DNA of 64,000 bases from Crenobacter cavernae (GTDB lineage: Bacteria; Pseudomonadota; Gammaproteobacteria; Burkholderiales; Chromobacteriaceae), in the NCBI RefSeq assembly GCF_003355495.1, contig NZ_CP031337.1, positions 1,617,001 to 1,681,000 of the forward strand, read 5' to 3'. Positions within the stretch are counted from its first letter, which is position 1, and each line of letters begins with the position of its first letter. Shown one piece after another: positions 60,745-64,000 of this stretch. The position numbers and the translations under genes are program-made. The notes beneath the pieces are model-generated. The model worked only from the letters and a program-made list of their open reading frames with translations, did not search any database and had not been told where the DNA came from.

Positions 60745-60789
60745 TCGGCCCGAGTACAAGATTGCAATAAAACAAACTTAGGTCTTGCT

Positions 60790-62283
60790 ATGTTCACACA
60801 TCCGCTTAGTCTGGCGATCTGGACACCGATCGTGGCCGGGTTGCTGGTGCTGGCTACCGGCGGTGACCAGAAGGCGCCGCTGGCGCGCTGGCTGGCGCTG
60901 GCGGGCGCCGTCGCCGGCTTCCTGGTCTCGCTGCCGCTGTTCACCGACTTTGACAACCTCAACGCGGGGATGCAGTTCGTCGAGAACGCCCCGTGGATCG
61001 AGTCGCTCAACATCAACTACACCCTCGGCGTGGACGGCATTTCGATGCTGTTCATCGTGCTCAACAGCTTCACCACGCTGATGGTGGTGCTGGCGGGCTG
61101 GGAGGTGATCCAGAAGCGTGTGGCTCAGTACATGGCCGCCTTCCTGATCATGTCGGGCCTGATCAACGGCGCGTTCGCCGCGCTGGACGCGATCCTGTTC
61201 TACGTGTTCTTCGAGGGCATGCTGATCCCGATGTACCTGATCATCGGCGTCTGGGGCGGTCCGCGCCGCGTGTACGCGTCGATCAAGTTCTTCCTGTACA
61301 CGCTGCTCGGCTCGCTGTTGATGCTGGTCGCGTTCATCTACCTGTACTTCCAGGCCGGCAAGAGCTTCGACATCCTCGCGTTCCACGACCTGAAGATCGC
61401 GTTGTCGGTGCAGACGCTGCTTTTCATCGCCTTCTTCCTGTCGTTCGCGGTGAAGGTGCCGATGTGGCCGGTACACACCTGGCTGCCGGACGCGCACGTC
61501 GAGGCGCCGACCGGCGGTTCGATGGTGCTGGCGGCGATCACGCTGAAGATCGGCGCATACGGCTTCCTGCGTTTCGCCTTGCCCATCCTGCCGGACGCGT
61601 CGCGTGAACTGGCGCCGATCATCGTCGGCCTGTCGCTGATCGCCGTCGTCTACATCGGCCTGGTCGCGCTGGTGCAGACCGACATGAAAAAGCTGGTCGC
61701 GTACTCGTCGATCTCGCACATGGGCTTCGTCACGCTCGGCCTCTTCATGTTCGTCGGCAGCAATCTCAACGCGTGGGCGGTAGAGGGCGCGCTGGTGCAG
61801 ATGATCTCGCACGGCTTCGTGTCGGCCGCGATGTTTATGAGCATCGGCGTGATGTACGACCGCGTGCACAGCCGCAACATCGCCGACTACGGTGGCGTGG
61901 TCAACAAGATGCCGATCTTCGCCGCCTTCATGATGCTGTTCGGCATGGCCAACTCGGGCCTGCCGGCGACCTCCGGCTTCGTCGGCGAGTTCATGGTGAT
62001 CATGGGTGCCGTGCAGGTGAACTTCTGGTACGCGTTCGCCGCCGCGACCACGCTGATCTTCGGCGCCGCCTACACCTTGTGGATGTACAAGCGCGTGATC
62101 TTCGGCGACGTCGGCAACCACCACGTGGCCGAAATGAAGGACGTGAACAAGCGGGAATTCCTGGTGCTCGCGATCCTGGGCCTGGCGGTGCTGGGCATGG
62201 GTCTGTATCCGCAGGTCTTCGTCGAGAAAATGCACCTTTCGGTCAACGACCTGATCGCCCACGTGGCGCAGAGCAAGCTGTAA
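60790..62283 (+). CDS. nuoM: NADH-quinone oxidoreductase subunit M
   Basis: 497-aa antiporter-like subunit. Proton-path residues are in YVFFEGMLIPMYLIIGVWGG (Glu) and SFAVKVPMWPVHTWLPDAHV (Lys). LVAYSSISHMGFVTLGLFMF is the usual discontinuous-helix region. Length is standard for NuoM. It is separated from nuoL by 45 bp and from nuoN by 18 bp. Confidence 0.98.
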   Translation: MFTHPLSLAIWTPIVAGLLVLATGGDQKAPLARWLALAGAVAGFLVSLPLFTDFDNLNAGMQFVENAPWIESLNINYTLGVDGISMLFIVLNSFTTLMVVLAGWEVIQKRVAQYMAAFLIMSGLINGAFAALDAILFYVFFEGMLIPMYLIIGVWGGPRRVYASIKFFLYTLLGSLLMLVAFIYLYFQAGKSFDILAFHDLKIALSVQTLLFIAFFLSFAVKVPMWPVHTWLPDAHVEAPTGGSMVLAAITLKIGAYGFLRFALPILPDASRELAPIIVGLSLIAVVYIGLVALVQTDMKKLVAYSSISHMGFVTLGLFMFVGSNLNAWAVEGALVQMISHGFVSAAMFMSIGVMYDRVHSRNIADYGGVVNKMPIFAAFMMLFGMANSGLPATSGFVGEFMVIMGAVQVNFWYAFAAATTLIFGAAYTLWMYKRVIFGDVGNHHVAEMKDVNKREFLVLAILGLAVLGMGLYPQVFVEKMHLSVNDLIAHVAQSKL

Positions 62284-62301
62284 GGTCTCAAGGAAAACGC
62301 T

Positions 62302-63756
62302 ATGAACTGGGCTGATCTCAATCTGGTACCGGCCAAGCCCGAGCTGTTCCTGCTCACGGCCGTGTCGGTGCTCCTTCTTCTCGATCTGTTTATTTCGGAC
62401 GCCAAGCGCGGCATCACCTATGCGCTGTCGCTGCTGATCCTGGTCATCACGGCCGGGCTGCAAGTGATGGTGGCCGAACCGTACGCGATCTACACGCTGA
62501 GCAACAACTTCGTGTCCGACCCGCTGTCGACCGTCGTGAAGCTGGCGATGTACGCGAGCACCTTCGCGGTGCTGGTCTACACGCGTCAGTACTGTAGCGA
62601 CCGCGGCATCTTCAAGGGCGAGTACTTCACGCTGACGCTGTTCGCGCTGTTGGGCATGAACGTGATGGTCAGCGCGAGCCACTTCCTGTCGCTCTACATG
62701 GGTCTGGAACTGCTGTCGCTGTGCCTGTACGCGCTGATCGCGCTGCAGCGCGATTCGATCCCGGCGACCGAATCGGCGATGAAGTACTTCGTGCTCGGCG
62801 CGCTCGCCTCGGGCCTGTTGCTCTACGGCATGTCGATGATCTACGGCGCGACCGGTTCGCTCGAACTGGCCGTCGTCGCCAAGAGCATCGCGTCGGGCTC
62901 GGCCAACCAGGTGCTGCTGGTGTTCGGCCTGGTGTTCATCGTCGCCGGCCTCGCGTTCAAGCTCGGCGCCGTGCCGTTCCACATGTGGGTGCCCGACGTC
63001 TACCAGGGCTCGTCGACCGCGCTCGCGCTGATGATCGGCGCCGCGCCGAAACTGGCCGCCTTCGTGTTCGTGCTGCGTTTCCTGGCGCAGGGCCTCGCGC
63101 CTCTGGTCGCCGACTGGCAGGGCATGCTGGCGATCATTGCCGTGCTGTCGATGGCGGTCGGCAACATCACCGCGATCGTGCAGACCAACATCAAGCGGAT
63201 GCTCGCGTACTCGACGATCTCGCACATGGGCTTCCTGCTCTTGGGCCTGATCGCCGGCAACGCGGACGGCTATTCGGCCGCGCTGTTCTACACCGTCATC
63301 TACGTGCTGATGACGCTGGTCGGCTTCGGCATCCTGCTGGCGTTGTCGCGCGCCGGTTTCGAATGCGAGACGCTCGACGACCTCAAGGGTCTGAACCAGC
63401 GCAACAGCTGGTACGCGTTCCTGATGTTGCTGGCGATGTTCTCGATGGCCGGCATCCCGCCGCTGGTGGGTTTCTTCGCCAAGTTCGCGGTGATCATGGC
63501 GGTGGTGAACATCGGTCTCGTGTGGCTCGCGGTCTTCGCGGTGGTGATGTCGCTGATCGGCGCTTTCTACTACCTGCGCGTCGTGAAATGCATCTACTTC
63601 GACGATGCGACCGACGACGCGCCCATCGTCGTTCGCGCCGACATGAAGCTCTTGCTGTCGGTGAACGGCGTGGCGCTCCTGGTTCTGGGCGCGATCCCGG
63701 AGCGTCTGGTCGCGTTGTGCCTCGAAGCGATGAAGCAGTCGCTGACCGCGCTGTAA
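62302..63756 (+). CDS. nuoN: NADH-quinone oxidoreductase subunit N
   Basis: 484-aa antiporter-like subunit adjoining NuoK. Conserved parts are SLYMGLELLSLCLYALIALQ (Glu), GLAFKLGAVPFHMWVPDVYQ (Lys) and MLAYSTISHMGFLLLGLIAG. It is the last structural gene of complex I here; a terminator follows at 63804. One dispersed motif at 62898. Confidence 0.98.
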   Translation: MNWADLNLVPAKPELFLLTAVSVLLLLDLFISDAKRGITYALSLLILVITAGLQVMVAEPYAIYTLSNNFVSDPLSTVVKLAMYASTFAVLVYTRQYCSDRGIFKGEYFTLTLFALLGMNVMVSASHFLSLYMGLELLSLCLYALIALQRDSIPATESAMKYFVLGALASGLLLYGMSMIYGATGSLELAVVAKSIASGSANQVLLVFGLVFIVAGLAFKLGAVPFHMWVPDVYQGSSTALALMIGAAPKLAAFVFVLRFLAQGLAPLVADWQGMLAIIAVLSMAVGNITAIVQTNIKRMLAYSTISHMGFLLLGLIAGNADGYSAALFYTVIYVLMTLVGFGILLALSRAGFECETLDDLKGLNQRNSWYAFLMLLAMFSMAGIPPLVGFFAKFAVIMAVVNIGLVWLAVFAVVMSLIGAFYYLRVVKCIYFDDATDDAPIVVRADMKLLLSVNGVALLVLGAIPERLVALCLEAMKQSLTAL

Positions 63757-63803
63757 TCTTCCAGGGAACTTACTAGGGCGCGCGCCGCCCAATTCCCTCC
63801 CGG

Positions 63804-63841
63804 GCGACCGCCTGCGCTACGCAGCCGGTCGCTTATTTTTT
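63804..63841 (+). terminator. Terminator after nuoN
   Basis: GCGACCG-c-CTGCG (63804-63816), CTA loop, CGCAG-c-CGGTCGC (63820-63832), one C-C mismatch, then TTATTTTTT. Confidence 0.83.
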
Positions 63842-63874
63842 GAGACCCCGCGTTAAAGAAGCTTAGGAGTGATT

Positions 63875-64000
63875 GTGCAAGCGAGTGTCGCCACCCTGTT
63901 GATCGTCGCCGTGCTGGCGGCCAACCTGCCGTTCCTGACCGAGAGCTTCGCCGGCGTGGCGAAGCTGAAGAACAAGCACTTCGGCTGGCACCTGCTCGAA
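63875..64000 (+). CDS. DUF2818 membrane protein (5' part only)
   Basis: The first 42 codons are in the window; the gene continues past its end. A GTG start is preceded by TAGGAG. The product begins QASVATLLIVAVLAANLPFL (a membrane segment) and goes on TESFAGVAKLKNKHFGWHLL. This matches the DUF2818 family that follows nuoN in many betaproteobacteria and is suspected, not shown, to be linked to complex I. A strong terminator lies between nuoN and this gene, so it may have its own weak promoter or depend on readthrough. Confidence 0.78.
   Translation, partial: MQASVATLLIVAVLAANLPFLTESFAGVAKLKNKHFGWHLLE

Noticed and set aside
60778..63792. 1004-codon open frame opposite nuoM and nuoN
   Set aside because: Antisense to two unmistakable complex I genes; His/Arg/Gln-rich shadow frame.

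Overview
The window is GC-rich bacterial chromosome (roughly 65% G+C by eye) from a motile, aerobic Gram-negative organism. I place it in the betaproteobacterial order Neisseriales, most likely a Chromobacteriaceae-type genus. The reasons are the order tpiA-secG-tRNA-Leu-nuoA...N-DUF2818, the zipA-ligA pair with an unusually long NAD-dependent ligase (about 807 aa, as in Neisseria), and the polar-flagellum block fliC-flaG-fliD-fliS-fliT. No rRNA, CRISPR array, prophage or intact insertion sequence is visible; this is mostly core genome.

Layout. 1-10.6 kb: a trans-sulfuration enzyme, a phospholipase-D/cardiolipin-synthase-like protein, glutamate synthase gltB-gltD and a ProY-type amino-acid permease. 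10.9-13.2 kb: two YceI proteins, cytochrome b561 and a MarR regulator with a perfect 18-bp palindrome upstream. 13.3-19.4 kb: zipA, ligA, galU, a hypoxanthine phosphoribosyltransferase and a methylthioadenosine/methylthioinosine phosphorylase. 19.5-26.2 kb: late flagellar genes headed by a consensus sigma-28 promoter. 26.3-34.4 kb: an NAD-binding beta-hydroxyacid dehydrogenase, yicC, a Ser/Thr kinase-PP2C phosphatase pair, rph, dusA, rdgB, hemW and ridA. 34.6-39.5 kb: a glutathione-transferase-like gene, a decayed transposase tail, and an arsenic locus (aquaporin-type channel, arsC, arsI, arsR) with matching operators at both ends. 39.5-47.9 kb: DUF2147, recG, a Pit phosphate transporter and pstSCAB. 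48.0 kb to the end: tpiA, secG, tRNA-Leu(GAG), the complete 14-gene nuo operon for complex I, and the first part of a DUF2818 gene.

The most unusual signal is not a gene. The 9-mer TTGGCCGAG occurs about 51 times (26 on one strand, 25 on the other; counted by eye). About one copy would be expected by composition. Ten copies extend to the 13-mer AAGGTTGGCCGAG. Copies lie inside genes, between genes, and as tight inverted pairs, two of which form intrinsic terminators. These are the hallmarks of a DNA uptake sequence, but the motif is unlike the Neisseria GCCGTCTGAA family that I know. I propose it as a candidate new uptake-sequence dialect, which is an inference.

Genes that work together here: gltB/gltD form one enzyme; fliS, fliT and fliD serve flagellin and filament-cap export; pstSCAB and pit cover high- and low-affinity phosphate uptake; arsR, arsI, arsC and the aquaporin form one arsenic regulon on two opposed transcripts; nuoA-N build respiratory complex I.
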